From Mytilus edulis (lineage: Eukaryota > Mollusca > Bivalvia > Mytilida > Mytilidae), in NCBI RefSeq assembly GCF_963676685.1, contig NC_092346.1, positions 30,393,133 through 30,457,132 of the forward strand: a stretch of DNA of 64,000 bases, read 5' to 3'. Position numbers and translations under genes: made by a program. The notes beneath the pieces were generated by a model that had not been told where the DNA came from, searched no databases, and worked only from the letters and a program-made list of their open reading frames with translations. This document shows positions 12,201-18,387 of the stretch, in pieces (within the stretch, counting starts at the first letter, position 1; every line of letters starts with the position of its first letter).

Positions 12201-15200
12201 TGGTTTGATTTCCGCTCCGGAATGAAAATTTCAGGGACTGAGTTTTCAACTCTCCCTTGACACCATTTGCGAGTATGGTCTTGAGGAAACGATGATAGGT
12301 CGTCTGAAGGGGACGTAAAATGGCTGACCCATGTTAAGAGAGAGCCATATCTCTTGCACGTAAAAGACACCCTTGTAGATTGTGAAAAAAAGTAGGCTAA
12401 TGCCGCTATAAGGCAGCAAGTGGATAGGGATTAATATAAGTTGCAAAACTTATTTCCCAATCCGCTATAAATAAATATGTTTAAACTAAAATGATAACTA
12501 AATTTGAAGACCACATTAATCCATTCTATGTTTCTATTAATAGCAGAGGAAGAAAAAGTACCACAGAAGACAACATTAGAAAGATGGCAGGAATCTTTAT
12601 TACACTGTACAAGTCTATCACAAATCTTTCTATATCTTGGAACATTGGAGAAAAGTATTGCATGGTCTAAGTCAGCACTCAATGCTAGGTGTAGAGTGTG
12701 TAGAAGGAAAGGAAATGCAGATCAAATGTTACTGTGTGATCTGTGTGATCGAGGTCACCATATTTATTGTCTGAAGCCACCGCTTAAGGTAAATTAAAGG
12801 GAGGTCATCCATACAAATGGTTTTTAAGGGTAGCAGCTTTTTGGAATTTGAATTCATAACAGCAGGGGTAACTGGGTGAAGGTATAAAAGAAAGAGTTCA
12901 TATTAAATACTTGCAGAGATTAATTTCTCGCAGCAATATTGCTATCAGTATTATGATTTCTCTTACTATTAGCCTATTTATTATCTCCTTGGCCAGTTAA
13001 TTTTTTTTTTTTTTAGAAAAATGGACATCACTAAATACTTCAAAAACACAGATGTTAATTTAGAACATAACATTGTGTCTTTTACTATTATTTAAAAAAG
13101 CTATGCCCCTTACCAAGAAATCATTGTTTCAGTAAAGCAAAAGCTATATTGTTTTAAGTTGTCTTATCTGATATATAAAACATGTTGTTTTCTTGAGTTA
13201 TCTCCCGTATTAAAACATGAATCTAAAATTGTGGACTCTTATTACTTTCCAATTTCAATCTACGATTCAAAAAGCTATATTATTTTAAGTTGTCTTATTT
13301 GATATATAATACTTGTGGTTTTCTTGAGTTATCTCCCAAATTAAAACATGAATCTAAAACTGTGGACTCTTATTACTTTCCAATTTCAATCTACGATTTA
13401 AAAAGCTATATTATTTTAAGTTGTCTTATTTGATATATAGTACTTGTGGTTTTCCTGAGCTATCTCCCATGTTAAAACATTAATCTAAAACTGGGCCATT
13501 ATTTCTTTCCAATTCAATCTATGATTCATTTCCATTGATTGACAGAATAATAAATTGAAAATTTCTTTTTAGATTGTTCCGACTGGAGATTGGTTTTGTC
13601 CTGATTGTCGACCAAAAGAAATAATAAAACGTAGTCCATTAAAAGGAAGGAGACAAACATTTGTTGAAGAATCAGAAAATGAAGAGAAATCATCGAGGTA
13701 AATCATGCTTAAAGAAGAGAATTAAGTGATGAACCAGTTTTTTGTTGTACTTCTTGTCCTTGATCTAACTAATATGACAATTTCGAAACAGCCCTATTTC
13801 AAGTGTAATCTTACCCTTTTATCAAAAATACAAGACACACACTTGTATTGTGGTTTAAGGCTACAGTAATCTGACAAGATGTGTATCAAATGCTTATCAA
13901 TCTGAAGCACACACACACTGAGTTCAAAATAAATGTTTGACCTGCATGCGACTCACTTAAATGATTAGTAACCAAACATAAATTCTGGAAGAAGATGCAC
14001 TGTTGTGGTAATGACATTTATACTGCATTCGTTCTATTTGAGCAGTCGAAATGCATTGACCGTGTATTTCTATGTCATATACAGTCACTGACCTGATATC
14101 ACTTTTCCTCATGAATATTTAAATAGAAATTATTGAAATTATAATTAATTATTCATACGACCTCTTCAACCTGTTCTTGTTTCCAATGTATACAACGACT
14201 CAAACTTATTTCTTTTGCAATTTTTAGCAGAAAAAAAACATATTTCATAAGTTAATATTTTTGGTTTGCAAATATAAATCATTATGTTTTATGCTTATTG
14301 CTGATATTTTAGTCCATTCTCAACCAAATTCGTAACATGTAATAAATGTACATTTCATTGTGTTGTATATTTCTCCGCCTGCATGATATGAGGCCTTTTT
14401 ATAAAAGGGGGAAGTTTCCCGATATATAAATCAAATAAATACATGAACTCATTAAACAACAATAAAAAATGTTTTTTTTTTAGATTGCAGTTTAAAGACA
14501 ATAATAGTGCATTGACTTGACATATCAACGATATAAGGATTCGTCCCGAAATGGGGAAAAAGCCTTATTTCTTGACATCACAATAGGAAATTCAGAAGTA
14601 ACCAAGAAAATTTAACGTCATGATTAAATTTCGACTAATAATTTGCAAACAAGAAATATTTCACTAATGAGGAGAAATAATTTTCTCACACCAATTTAAA
14701 AATGTGAAAATAGAACAAAAACTTGAGACAGTTGTAATATACTGTGGATTCATTTATTTTTATGGTTTGAGGGCAAATTGTATTTTCATAGATGTTTGAT
14801 TTCATGGTCATGCTTAAGTCTGCATATGAAGCCTACATAGAAACTAGAACGTTGTTGAACATTAAATTTTTGATTTACCTTTACTTATCAAATCCATGAT
14901 ATTCCGTATCGCATGAAAAATAAGTTAAAATATTTTACGATTGTCTATTTCAGTGAGGAAGAAGAAGACTCATCAGATGATGAGGAGGTTGAAGGAGAGG
15001 AGGAAGATTCAGAAGAGGAACAGGAGAGTGATGAGGAGGATGTGGAATGTGCCGTGTGTAATAAGGGAGGAACTCTAATCTGTTGTGACGCTTGTCCACT
15101 GTTCTATCATCTGGGATGTGCCAATCCACAGCTGAAAAAAGTACCACGAGGCAAATGGTTATGTCAGATATGTTTGGGTACTGGAACCTCTGGGAAAATC

Positions 15201-18200
15201 AAATTACCAAAACATACTAAAGGTGAGTTTGATAGACAAGTTTTATTATTTATTTAGGCTAGAAAGTAAAAATTGTACAGTAAATAAGGAATTATTGGTG
15301 TACACAATAACCTTTCTCTTCCACATTAATGTCAATATTTTTCTTGGATCAAAGATGTCATAATTGAGTGTGAAGATCTGAAAAAACGAAATTCAGTTAT
15401 TAAAAGTCAAAATGTATACAGTTGGAAAAACATTTAACAGCTTCCATAGTTAGCATAATATGACATTTTAATACTATCTCATTATAACACAGAATGTGTG
15501 TCCACAGTTCCTTTACACGAATGTCTTTAAATCAGAAACTTTAACTGAAAGTTGTCAGAAACATCTCACGAAAGCATGGACACATGATGTGCATTCTCAT
15601 TCAAATTACATGTAATTTCTTAACAGGAAAGCTGAAAGGTACACCTAAGTCAACACCAAGCAATAGCAGAAAAGGTAGTCCTAGAGAAAGTCCAATAACA
15701 GTTCCAAAGGGATCCAGGAAACGTCCACTGGCTGAGTTGGAAGATAATGGTCCAAAACTGAAGAAAGGTGGCCGTTCAGCATCTAAGCTTCCCCATGTAA
15801 ATGGAGGTATGTGGCTTAAGTGATAGTTATTTTTTTGTGTATTATAAAATGATTAGATGTATATTTGTATACCTAAATGTAACATGAAATGAAAAAAAGT
15901 CGCCAATTGGAAGGGATGATCTTTAATTTTCAGTCATCATTGCATTTTAAAACACTGGAAGAATTAGTGTAGTAAAATTAAATGGAGACTTGGTATCAAT
16001 GCTAATAAGACAACTAAGACCCAAAGTTCAAATGAAATGAATGCAAGCAATTATAGGCATCCATACTGCCTTCAAAAATAAGAAAAATCCATACCACATG
16101 GTCAGCTTTAAAAGGCCCAGACCTGAAAATATGTTTGTTGACTATTTCATCTGAAATCAGTTAATCATAATACAGCTGAAATTGGCATTATGAAGGTGTT
16201 AATTTTGAATTAGATAGCTTCTAAATATTTTCAAATATCAGTCACTTCATGTAACTCATACAATATACTCTTTTTATGCCCCACCTACGATAGTAGAGGG
16301 GCATATTGTTTTCTGGTCTGTGCGTCCGTTCGTTCGTTCGTTCGTCCGTCCGTCCGTCTGTCCCACTTCAGGTTAAAGTTTTTGGTCAAGGTAGTTTTTG
16401 ATGGTCCACTGAACATATAAAATGATAGTGCGAGTGGGGCATTCGTGTACTGGGGACACATTCTTGTTTAATCATATATTTATGGGTTTACATGAAGTGT
16501 GCAATCAAAAATAAAAAAGTAGTGTGAAAGTTCATTTTATCATTTTGTACATTGTTTTTTTCAGATATGGATCTTGGTGCAGCCAAAAGTATAGCAAGTA
16601 GTTCTAGAGGAACACCTAAAGTACATCTATTGAGAAACTGTGAAGAGATCGTCCATGACCTAGTCAAACATGAAGAGTGTTGGCCTTTCTTAAAACCTGT
16701 CAGTAAAAAACTGGTATGTTATTATAGAAAATACAACTAAATATTCTCAGAACTAATACATTTTTTCGGCTGTAAATTGTTTCTGTGATTTTCATGAAAT
16801 CTTGTGTCAAAGAAACAACAACCTGACCAAAGAGCAGAAAACAGCCCAAGGCTATCAATAGGTGTTTTACAAAAAGACAATACTGCACCAGGCTAGAAGC
16901 GTGCTTTAGCTGGCCCCTTAGAAAAATGTGTAGTGTTACAAATGGAATATAATCCTGATACATATTTTAACACTGATAATATGATAACAGCAATCAAACC
17001 AAACAGAAAATTACACAAAGAAAAACCAGTAAGAACTTTAGATTCAAAATAATGTTAGTATCATATTTTATGATAAGCTGGAATTCCATACAGAAAAGTC
17101 GGTTTATGTTACTACATGTCTGTTGTTAAAAGTTCAAATAAAAGATTTTGGAGAGGCGTGCAACAAATCTACATGTTGAGAAGAAAATATAAATCTTGAT
17201 AACAAATGATGCAGAAAGTTTTATGCCTGTATGGTGAAAAAAGGGAGGCAAAAGATATCAAAGGGACAGTCAAACTCGTAAGTCAAAAATAAACTGACAA
17301 TGCCATGGTTTCAAAAGAAAAAGACGGACAAACAATAGTACACAAAACAAAAAACTGAGAAAAACGAACCCCATCAAACACTTGGGCTTATCTCAGGTGC
17401 TTTGAAAAGGTAAGCAGATCCTGAACCCCTTATGACACCTGTTTTGTTGCTCCCTGCAATAAATCTATTCAGTAGTTCATATTGGGATGAACAGCTGCAG
17501 TACAACATTTGTTTCTTTGTTTATTGATATTCAGGACATATTGACAAACAACACAATAGGCCACAGACCACAATTAAATTCTCTATTAGTTCTTTATAAC
17601 GTTTTGTTTCATTAAAAAAATTGCACATAATCTTTTTGTCAAATATTTTGTGTGTGTTAAGTACAGTTCTAGTCCAAAACTATATCCAAAAATTCAGAAA
17701 GATTGCACCTCTGTAGTTTACAAATTCAGCCAATACACATCCATACCCCTATGGACAAGTCAAAAGATGTTCCGAAAACTGTAAATGTCACCTTTTTGCA
17801 CCTGGCCTAATCACTCTTTTCATATCAAAATCAGTTAAAATAAAACATCCAAAAGTTTATTTTAGCTCTCTTCTTTCATTTCCATCCCAGAAAAGCTAAG
17901 AAATGTATGAGAAAGGGAAAGAAAAAAAATAAAGAAAAAATACACTATGATTAAAGGGAACTATATTCGTGGACAACGAAAAGTGGGATCATTAATTGTG
18001 GTCTTGGGCCAATACAAAAAAAATATGTTTAGTAGACATTAAAACTATTTATTGCTCTTTACATGATTCTTGTAAAAGTTTGAATTGTTTTAAAATTGTT
18101 TTTCTGTATTACAGGTTCCAGATTACCATCTGATTATAAGCAGACCAATGGATTTTGCTACTATTAGAAACAAGATAAATAATTATGGATATTCCAATTT

Positions 18201-18387
18201 AACCGACCTAGTAACAGACGTCCGCCAAGTGTTCTCCAACTGTTTTGAATACAATAAAAAGACAAGTGTAGAGTTCAAAGCAGGACTATCATTATCAAAA
18301 TTGTTTGAGAAACGTTTAAAAGATTTGAATATAGACGTACCGGAATCATCAGGGCCACCAAGTAAACGGTCTAGAAGGACATTATGA
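154..18387 (+). CDS. BAZ1A: ACF1/BAZ1A chromatin-remodelling subunit, 3' part, 14 exons
   Basis: This is the C-terminal part, about 1,070 codons, of the large subunit that pairs with an ISWI/SNF2H ATPase in the ACF and CHRAC nucleosome-spacing complexes in the nucleus. Coding exons are 154-240, 607-831, 6420-6585, 7048-7155, 8291-9254, 9999-10105, 10552-10760, 11463-11564, 12544-12788, 13573-13697, 14954-15222, 15627-15806, 16565-16713 and 18115-18387. All introns are GT-AG and all phases join. In order the protein shows LPLDSFTLSEI, a WHIM1-like stretch, a charged coiled coil, the WSD motif GRDRMYRRYWVF, a conserved helix QIQHGIESKFLVTPLG, two PHD fingers and a bromodomain, ending GPPSKRSRRTL. 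Human BAZ1A has one PHD finger; fly Acf1 has two, as here. The N-terminal WAC domain and most of DDT lie left of the window. BAZ1B is a poorer match in the WSD and helix regions. Confidence 0.93.
607..831 (+). CDS. BAZ1A: ACF1 exon b (LPLDSF region and start of WHIM1)
   Basis: The exon reads LLLKKLPLDSFTLSEIVRLH, then KYRFQERGGYTSLDD, and ends SIFDLPP. This is the most recognisable BAZ1A-specific stretch outside the zinc fingers. The acceptor is TTTTTTAG at 606 and the donor is CCAG|GTTAG. It enters and leaves in phase 1. Confidence 0.92.
1091..1376 (+). repeat. Left piece of an interspersed repeat split by DIRS
   Basis: It begins ATCTGGTGCAAGAAAATTGG (1094) and runs through ACCACTGGGTCGATGCC and CCCCGAGGGTATCACCACC up to the DIRS left terminal repeat. 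The same opening motif recurs at 6298, after the DIRS element, so the repeat has direct-repeat-like ends. Related sequence lies at 27,215-27,420 and, inverted, at 53,760-53,935. Confidence 0.7.
1377..1415 (+). repeat. DIRS left inverted terminal repeat
   Basis: It begins AATTTAACTACGTCATCCCG and ends GGGACCAGATGAGA. All 39 bases are the reverse complement of 5930-5968. The following bases (GTTCGTGCGCATGTG) recur inverted near 6,140, inside the adjoining hairpin. Confidence 0.9.
1663..2940 (+). CDS. DIRS ORF1, Gag-like protein
   Basis: This is a 425-residue ORF whose start ACAATGG is a good initiation context. The N-terminal 130 residues are Ser/Lys-rich and probably disordered. The middle (about residues 180-340) is the predicted folded capsid-like core. 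The C-terminus (about 355-415) is rich in Gly and Arg, with many RGG/GRGRG motifs typical of RNA-binding tails. There is no CCHC zinc knuckle. The role as particle-forming, RNA-binding Gag is inferred from position in the element and composition, because DIRS Gag proteins diverge strongly. The stop is at 2938-2940 and Pol is one frame back. Confidence 0.8.
   Translation: MADAMLSKTDSKSLKKGSSASNEAKGKNPKRKSSGDDSRSKNDDTNSCSSGAKIVSSGEAGTVASRLKGLSQNTGEASKEPTLAEVFSVLKNMQQEQSSQKTDFASLKSMVDELYYVEPEGYDESQGADPEVYDENNNDNNDHVGDTEVAEPPAKKQKTVDKEGDNVFKAAAQAYRSKDNVDTSVDDTLADTVNEFFREGISDEKYNELMKSVARPENCVSLTRTRVNQLIWDLLSPQTRSFDSVIQQHQETVVKASCNITKLLNMLCKLKSELGDDCQQEMQSCIDLGIDSIALLSQYNKMTNIKRKEYQRFDLSPEYHHLSSPSIPFTDMLYGDNVHQKSKEIQDMNRLGRNLNNNNNARGRGNGFSRGGSFGRGRGFGRGRAGSRRGGYRGGRGRGYGGRGQYSNDQGGSKNLRGVPSFLRK
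2889..5012 (+). CDS. DIRS Pol: reverse transcriptase, RNase H, methyltransferase-like
   Basis: The frame is open from 2889, after a TGA at 2886, and has no good AUG near its start, so it is probably made as a Gag-Pol fusion (see 2901-2907). The conserved protein begins near AGRLKNYVENWQ (2994). Counting from 3003, the reverse transcriptase carries the catalytic YIDD box at about residues 195-198. RNase H follows with TTDAS (Asp about 361), CDNSSAIAYVNN and EHIPGKYNAADVESR. After it comes PDHDLFASRLN...FPPFSLI, the adenine-methyltransferase-like tail typical of DIRS Pol, in which FPPF takes the place of DPPY. The last 364 bases overlap the recombinase ORF in another frame. Confidence 0.9.
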   Translation, partial: SRWFKKLERCSKFPEEVNYAKQVSLAGVSDIKPFTAGRLKNYVENWQKITSDKFILDTVEHCHLEFIDNSIPTQSLTPYQRIFDKGQEKIINDEIENLKKLGVIVEVKFDTDQYISPIFTVPKKNTNEHRVILNLKELNKFIIPHHFKMDTFEMALKLVKPNCFFSSIDLRHAYYSVPIAEEHQKLLRFIWKNTIFQYTCLPNGLLSAPRIFTKLMKPVFATLRQFGYMNVAYIDDSLLLGDTEDECIENVQNTNDLMEWLGFIIHERKSVFKPAKQIVFLGNIIDSVSMTVVLPKEKVEKIVLECQNLIKKNVASIRLVAHVIGLLISTLSAVDFGHLYYRNLEIEKIQALKFSFGNFDQNMTITFAMKADLKWWVENLHCQKRVINRKNPDFSMTTDASLKGWGALFKDQKIQGRWNDVEQTYHINVLELLAISYTLKAFCKNYSDIHVKIFCDNSSAIAYVNNMGGIKSKQMNEITKLLWVWCIERNIWISVEHIPGKYNAADVESRKIDDHLEWMLDKQVFHKLVEIWGTPDHDLFASRLNCQVKSFSSWKPDPEAVFVNAFSILWSDEVFYYLFPPFSLISRCLQKVQKDSAEVLMIVPLWPTQAWYPVLLEMLIDFPKMLPRKKRLLSIPGTEKIHPLHNQLKFLACRLSGKIWKTKAFQTRLPKSFWRLGETVRKSNTQLMSSNGSVSVVKGKLIHFNQL
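2901..2907 (+). promoter_or_regulatory. Probable -1 ribosomal frameshift site, A AAA AAC
   Basis: In the Gag frame the codons read TCA AAA AAC, so the heptamer is in the exact X XXY YYZ register for -1 slippage. The Pol frame is -1 relative to Gag and opens at 2889, just upstream, so slippage here would make a continuous Gag-Pol about 11 codons before the Gag stop. A AAA AAC is an established slippery sequence in other retroelements. I did not identify a stimulatory pseudoknot downstream. Confidence 0.6.
4649..5818 (+). CDS. DIRS tyrosine recombinase
   Basis: The 389-residue protein starts at ATG 4649, inside the Pol ORF. The N-terminal part (about 80-180) is the SAM-like core-binding domain (SWRDSTKKQYSTYVKQW). 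The catalytic domain shows Arg225 in TACRTQSL, the HxxR box as His335-Ser-Ala-Arg338, a Trp at 361 in RAGWTS at the usual His/Trp position, and nucleophile Tyr371 in KFYKKP. It would join the circular DNA intermediate to the target. All catalytic residues are present and the frame is intact. Confidence 0.9.
   Translation: MFTESSERQCRGSDDCTIMADSGMVSSFTRNVDRLSKNVASKEKTSVHSRNGKDSSSSQSVKVSCLSVIRKNLENQGISDKASKIILASWRDSTKKQYSTYVKQWFRFCSKRKIDPLQPALNEVLDFLTVLFDKGLSYSTINCARSALSALGIMFNGVTVGSNATIIRFLKGVYNLRPSEPRYSETWDVSKVFNFLRKLSPVKYISLKDLTLKLVMLIVLSTACRTQSLFLLCLDNLVKGKDSYTLFYSGLLKQNRPGFNVHFVELFAYPPDRRLCVFTVLKEYLMRTAQARGNSQKLFISYVKPFKAVSRETISRWIKTVMSKSGINLKSYSSHSARSAVVSKAFHNLIPVECILRRAGWTSEKTFAKFYKKPIESDEQRFQRAVLST
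5930..5968 (-). repeat. DIRS right inverted terminal repeat
   Basis: It begins TCTCATCTGGTCCCGGAAAC and is the exact reverse complement of 1377-1415. The recombinase stop lies 112 bases upstream. The perfect 85-bp-arm hairpin starts at the next base. Confidence 0.9.
5969..6244. repeat. Perfect hairpin, 85-bp arms, related to DIRS ends
   Basis: 5969-6053 is the exact reverse complement of 6160-6244, with a 106-bp spacer. Both arms contain a diverged version of the DIRS end (AATTTAACGTAGTCATC and GGGATCAGATG). The spacer side of the right arm carries CTACACATGCGCACGAAC, the complement of sequence just inside the DIRS left end. It may be a non-autonomous DIRS derivative or part of the DIRS internal complementary region. 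Confidence 0.8.
6245..6335 (+). repeat. Right piece of the interspersed repeat split by DIRS
   Basis: It runs from AAATATTTTGGCCACGAGC through CATCACTGAAGAGACATG to ATCTGGTGCAAGAAAATTGG, completing the repeat interrupted at 1376. 'CATCACTGAAGAG...CGAAATGCGC' is a diverged form of the GTCACTGATGAG...GACGAAACGC motif at 27,335 and 45,160. Confidence 0.7.
6420..6585 (+). CDS. BAZ1A: ACF1 exon c (WHIM1, end)
   Basis: The exon reads ADRLKIITVLIQQFMTYAAS, RDTIEDGSERLRLLRYDLK and WAEQRREREEAGAK. The amphipathic helix continues WHIM1 and then a charged coiled coil. The acceptor is TTTTTCAG and the donor is GCAAA|GTAAAT. It enters in phase 1 and leaves in phase 2. Confidence 0.92.
7048..7155 (+). CDS. 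BAZ1A: ACF1 exon d (charged coiled coil)
   Basis: The exon reads KYKKKMEERAKERDKREEW, RQNCLKEQEKRNIRKEAG. It is almost entirely Lys/Arg/Glu and continues the coiled coil between WHIM1 and WSD. The acceptor is GATAG at 7047 and the donor is GG|GTAAG. Confidence 0.85.
7195..7450 (+). repeat. Interspersed repeat fragments in an intron
   Basis: TTACAGTGCTTATATAGCGC is followed by a 'GAGTTGTCTCATTGGCACTC' tail at 7380-7425. The tail recurs inverted at 42,240 and 48,235, and in diverged form at 59,425 and 60,965. It looks like a shared 3' tail of a dispersed retroposon family. Confidence 0.55.
8017..8205 (+). pseudogene. Decayed intronic copy of part of ACF1 exon e
   Basis: GAACATTTACTGAATTGCCG, GGATACAGAGAATCAGCTTT and AAGACAGTATTCATAAGTGT resemble exon sequence at 8936-9064. 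The copy lacks some bases and has about 50 extra ones (8100-8147). It reads into stops in the ACF1 frame and has no consensus splice pair, so it is not an exon. It is an old internal duplication about 0.9 kb upstream of its source. Confidence 0.75.
8291..9254 (+). CDS. BAZ1A: ACF1 exon e (WSD/WHIM2 region)
   Basis: This largest exon (964 bases) enters in phase 2 after GGT and leaves in phase 0 at AAG|GTATTG. It holds the coiled coil EEKEEIRHQEEEEEANKKAE, then SIVPVGRDRMYRRYWVFNSL and PGLFVEDDE, which is the WSD motif thought to contact ISWI and linker DNA. A low-complexity Asn/Ser segment follows. Then come QWAFISTEEEFEHLLNSLN, CRGYRESALRASLLE and LEINLRELLLDLEERIYVGA, all characteristic of BAZ1A. 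Confidence 0.95.
9255..9998 (+). other. ACF1 intron, no recognised element
   Basis: The intron is AT-rich with several homopolymer runs. I see no transposon ends, RNA gene or tandem repeat in it. Confidence 0.6.
9999..10105 (+). CDS. BAZ1A: ACF1 exon f
   Basis: The exon reads IKDRLAWRDALEKGSFDPQS then DDPLYAKFEIKKNEEK. The W-R-x-A-L-E-x-G pattern following GALGTMK is conserved in BAZ1A. Acceptor TTTTACAG, donor GAAAA|GTAAG. Confidence 0.9.
10552..10760 (+). CDS. BAZ1A: ACF1 exon g with in-frame 81-bp duplication
   Basis: The exon reads GECDDASSISSGDATESIV, then the conserved helix KDLSKALLQIQHGIESKF/LVTPLG. That helix is repeated as KDLSKVLLQIHHRIESKY/LVTPLG after a short KQG link. Each copy ends in the same donor, TTAG|GTAAG, at 10679 and 10760. 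Because the unit is 27 codons, either donor joins the next exon in frame. I give the longer form. Confidence 0.75.
10610..10771 (+). repeat. 81-bp tandem duplication spanning a splice donor
   Basis: Units 10610-10690 and 10691-10771 differ at only a few positions, mainly GGCTTTATTG versus GGTTTTACTG and CAACATGGC versus CATCATCGC. The unit takes in the exon end, its donor and a few intronic bases. Confidence 0.9.
11463..11564 (+). CDS. BAZ1A: ACF1 exon h (Lys/Glu linker)
   Basis: The exon reads GEVDEKQKKTIAELKKEKLE then KEEQLKKKEEEDSD, a charged helix linking the duplicated module to the PHD region. Acceptor TTGTACAG, donor GATG|GTATG. Phase 1 in and out. Confidence 0.85.
12140..12480 (+). 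mobile_element. tRNA-headed SINE, degenerate copy
   Basis: The B-box-like GGTTCCTGGTTTGATTTCC lies near the left end, followed by the body also found inverted at 45,262-45,584 and 51,323-51,671: CTTGAGGAAACGATGATAGG, AGAGCCATATCTCTTGCACG and the end CCAATCCGCTATAAATAAAT. The tRNA-like head is damaged compared with the other two copies. It lies in an ACF1 intron, in gene orientation. Confidence 0.75.
12544..12788 (+). CDS. BAZ1A: ACF1 exon i (start of PHD finger 1)
   Basis: The exon reads AEEEKVPQKTTLERWQESLL, SLSQIFLYLGTLEKSIAWSK, then the first half of a PHD finger: CRVCRRKGNADQMLLCDLCD and RGHHIYCLKPPLK. The acceptor is a tandem TAGCAG, so splicing three bases later would drop one Ala codon and stay in frame. 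Donor AAG|GTAAAT, phase 0. Confidence 0.94.
13141..13540 (+). repeat. Intronic tandem repeat, three units of about 130 bp
   Basis: Each unit starts AAGCTATATT.TTTTAAGTTG and contains GAGTTATCTCCC and GTGGACTCTTATTACTTTCC. Units begin near 13,141, 13,271 and 13,401; the third is shorter. Confidence 0.85.
13573..13697 (+). CDS. BAZ1A: ACF1 exon j (end of PHD finger 1)
   Basis: The exon reads IVPTGDWFCPDCRPKEIIKR, completing the C4HC3 zinc ligands of PHD1, then SPLKGRRQTFVEESENEEKSS. Acceptor TTTTTAG, donor TCGAG|GTAAAT. Confidence 0.93.
13698..14953 (+). other. ACF1 intron, no recognised element
   Basis: This is a 1.26-kb AT-rich intron between the two PHD-encoding blocks. I found no repeat family shared with the rest of the window and no RNA gene. 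Confidence 0.5.
14954..15222 (+). CDS. BAZ1A: ACF1 exon k (acidic tract and PHD finger 2)
   Basis: An acidic run of about 35 Glu/Asp/Ser residues precedes a complete PHD finger: VECAVCNKGGTLICCDACPL, FYHLGCANPQLKKVPRGKW, LCQICLG. All C4HC3 ligands are present. This finger is of the Mi2/TIF1 kind that reads histone H3 tails. Human BAZ1A lacks it; fly Acf1 has two fingers. Confidence 0.94.
15627..15806 (+). CDS. BAZ1A: ACF1 exon l (basic linker)
   Basis: The exon is Ser/Pro/Lys-rich (GTPKSTPSNSRKGSPRESPI, RKRPLAELEDN, KLKKGGRSASK) and probably disordered, with a likely nuclear localisation signal. Acceptor TTAACAG, donor GGAG|GTATG. Confidence 0.88.
16276..16470 (+). mobile_element. Short 'ATGCCCCACCTACGATAG' element
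   Basis: It begins TATGCCCCACCTACGATAGT, contains a (TTCG)n/(TCCG)n microsatellite at 16,326-16,360, and ends GTGGGGCATTCGTGTAC. It is an internally deleted relative of the longer copies at 44,337-44,968 and 50,389-50,998. Confidence 0.7.
16565..16713 (+). CDS. BAZ1A: ACF1 exon m (bromodomain, first part)
   Basis: The exon reads DMDLGAAKSIASSSRGTPK, then HLLRNCEEIVHDLVKHEECW and PFLKPVSKKL, bromodomain helix Z and the start of the ZA loop with its W-P-F motif. Phase 0 donor at CTG|GTATG. Confidence 0.93.
16714..18114 (+). other. ACF1 last intron with two retroposon fragments
   Basis: 16,790-16,935 contains GTGTCAAAGAAACAACAACC and AGCTGGCCCCTTAG, matching the non-coding tail of the Penelope-like element at 38,590-38,710. 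17,240-17,450 contains ATCAAAGGGACAGTCAAACT and GGTAAGCAGATCCTG, matching 21,345-21,540. The rest shows nothing I recognise. Confidence 0.7.
18115..18387 (+). CDS. BAZ1A: ACF1 last exon (bromodomain end and C-terminus)
   Basis: The exon reads VPDYHLIISRPMDFATIRNK, then VFSNCFEYNKKTS with the acetyl-lysine-binding Asn of the FEYN box, and ends GPPSKRSRRTL with stop TGA at 18385-18387. The whole bromodomain is present, split between this exon and the previous one. Confidence 0.95.
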   Translation, partial: VPDYHLIISRPMDFATIRNKINNYGYSNLTDLVTDVRQVFSNCFEYNKKTSVEFKAGLSLSKLFEKRLKDLNIDVPESSGPPSKRSRRTL

